Source of the DNA: JBBRGK01 sp036741355
GTDB lineage: Bacteria; Chloroflexota; Dehalococcoidia; CAUJGQ01
DNA: 16,038 bases
Assembly (NCBI GenBank): GCA_036741355.1
Contig: DAINSK010000062.1
Coordinates: 1 to 16,038, forward strand
Direction of reading: 5' to 3'
Shown here: piece after piece, positions 15,532 to 16,038 of the stretch
Numbering within the stretch: position 1 is the stretch's first letter
Layout of the letters: every line of letters starts with the position of its first letter
Translations under genes and position numbers: made by a program
The notes under the pieces: model-generated
Told to the model about the DNA's origin: nothing
What the model saw: only the letters and a program-made list of their open reading frames with translations
Database searches by the model: none

Positions 15532-15840
15532 TTAATTGGGCAAATCGAGGGCGATATCGAATGCCCCGCTTGCGCAGCGCGAGGCTAGTGTCGCCGGGTC
15601 CACGAGCTCAAGTTGGATATCTACGCCTGCCCGGTCACGCCATTCCTGCTGCAACGCGGTCGCCTCCAGCACCACCAGGCTCGCCTGCACCGCCTGCACC
15701 CGGCGTACGACGGCAGCGATGCCATCCGGCGCATTGGCCGCCTGCCACACCGGCGCCGTCTCGCCCAGGGCCACATCCAGCGTCGCTTTGGCGACGTCGA
15801 TGCCGACGCAGCAGATCGTGGTCGTTGATCGGGTCGTCAT
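15532..15840 (-). pseudogene. Truncated IS110-family transposase (N-terminal part)
   Basis: From ATG 15840 the product is 102 residues, against roughly 330-400 for IS110 transposases. Seen: CVGIDVAKATLDVAL with Asp15 and VVLEAT with Glu59, the first two residues of the DEDD RuvC-like site. The later two aspartates and the C-terminal serine-containing domain are absent. Recognisable similarity stops near residue 61 (about 15657). The remaining 41 residues either belong to flanking DNA or are decayed. The frame ends at TAA 15532 and neither other frame resumes the family. AGGAGG seven to eight bases before the ATG is an excellent ribosome site, favouring this start over an upstream in-frame one. 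The fragment cannot be a working transposase on its own. Confidence 0.82.
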
Positions 15841-15858
15841 GGGTCTGCCTCCTTGTCT

Positions 15859-16007
15859 CCCGGCCTTGTAGATACGGGCTCGGTGGCCCTGGCAACTGTC
15901 CGGGCTGGCGAGGAGGGCGAGCTGCGACGGCCTAGCTATCTCACGGTCTCTCACGACCTGAGGGGGGACGGCCTGTCGCAGCACCCTGACTCCAACCAGT
16001 TCCCAGG
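15859..16007 (-). ncRNA. Candidate IS110 bridge RNA (three stem-loops in the transposase leader)
   Basis: By eye, reading 5' to 3' on the minus strand. Stem-loop 1: CCTG+ACT pairs with AGT+CAGG (16007-15985), loop GGTTGG. Structure 2: GCTGCGAC+GGCC (15982-15970, one bulged A) pairs with GGCC+GTCGCAGC (15932-15921). It encloses an internal loop of GTCCCCC and ATAGCTA (7 by 7) and an inner stem CTCA+GGTC / GACC+TGAG with loop GTGAGA. Structure 3: CCCGG (15904-15900) pairs with CCGGG (15863-15859), enclosing an internal loop of ACAGTTGCCA and GTATCTACAAGG and an inner stem GGGC/GCCC with loop CACCGA. Two stem / internal loop / stem units after a 5' hairpin match the known plan of IS110 bridge RNA, target loop then donor loop. 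No folding program was run. Confidence 0.6.
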
Positions 16008-16038
16008 ATGCAGTTTATCGGACCGCTAAGATACAAGG

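Larger units (their letters stand above)
15532..16037 (-). mobile_element. Left-end remnant of an IS110-family element
   Basis: The element's 5' side is preserved: presumed left end, structured leader and transposase N-terminus. The presumed end is CT-TGTATC on the minus strand at 16037-16030, identified because TACAAGG in the leader is complementary to CCTTGTA at 16038-16032. IS110 elements lack terminal inverted repeats and duplications, so the end cannot be confirmed that way. The right part is lost: transposase similarity stops near 15657, so the true inner breakpoint may be there rather than at 15532. No right end was recognised between 15273 and 15656. Confidence 0.65.

Noticed and set aside
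15841..15984. Upstream extension of the transposase frame
   Set aside because: It would translate the structured leader, and ATG 15840 has an ideal AGGAGG ribosome site and matches the usual family start.

Overview
GC-rich bacterial DNA with dense, mostly unspliced-looking short operons and -10 boxes of the form TATACT/GATACT. The protein styles (CHAT-STAND-TPR protein, DUF2232 next to an ECF transporter core, DoxX, DtxR, nitronate monooxygenase) suggest a Chloroflexota-type genome, possibly Thermomicrobia-like. That is an impression from remembered families, not a placement.

Layout. (1) 1-3004, minus: a large CHAT protease-like / STAND NTPase / TPR protein whose C-terminus runs off the left edge; its last visible part is a tandem of near-identical 120-bp TPR units. 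(2) 3187-5538, minus: polyphosphate kinase ppk1. (3) 5709-9466, plus: a four-gene, translationally coupled operon of a DUF2232 membrane protein, two ECF ATPases and an ECF T subunit, reading as a complete energy-coupling-factor importer with an unknown substrate. (4) 9456-10127, minus: a DtxR-type metalloregulator overlapping ecfT tail to tail, and upstream of it a short DoxX-type membrane protein. (5) 10649-12065: a nitronate monooxygenase-like flavoprotein and a convergent VOC-fold protein. (6) 12225-13556, plus: an MFS exporter. (7) 13658-14228, plus: two overlapping small genes that may be a toxin-like/partner pair. (8) 14304-15272, plus: a D-2-hydroxyacid dehydrogenase. (9) 15532-16038, minus: the left end of an IS110-family element with a truncated transposase.

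The most interesting signals are at the two ends. At the right end, the leader of the IS110 transposase folds by eye into three consecutive stem-loops, two of them stem / internal loop / stem, as in a bridge RNA. The 3' side of the loop nearest the transposase is complementary over 7 nt to the presumed element end at the last bases of the window. At the left end, a CHAT-STAND-TPR protein with intact His/Cys and P-loop motifs carries TPR units whose DNA is a mosaic of its neighbours, as expected from recent recombination among repeats in an immune-like sensor. No CRISPR array, tRNA or rRNA was seen.
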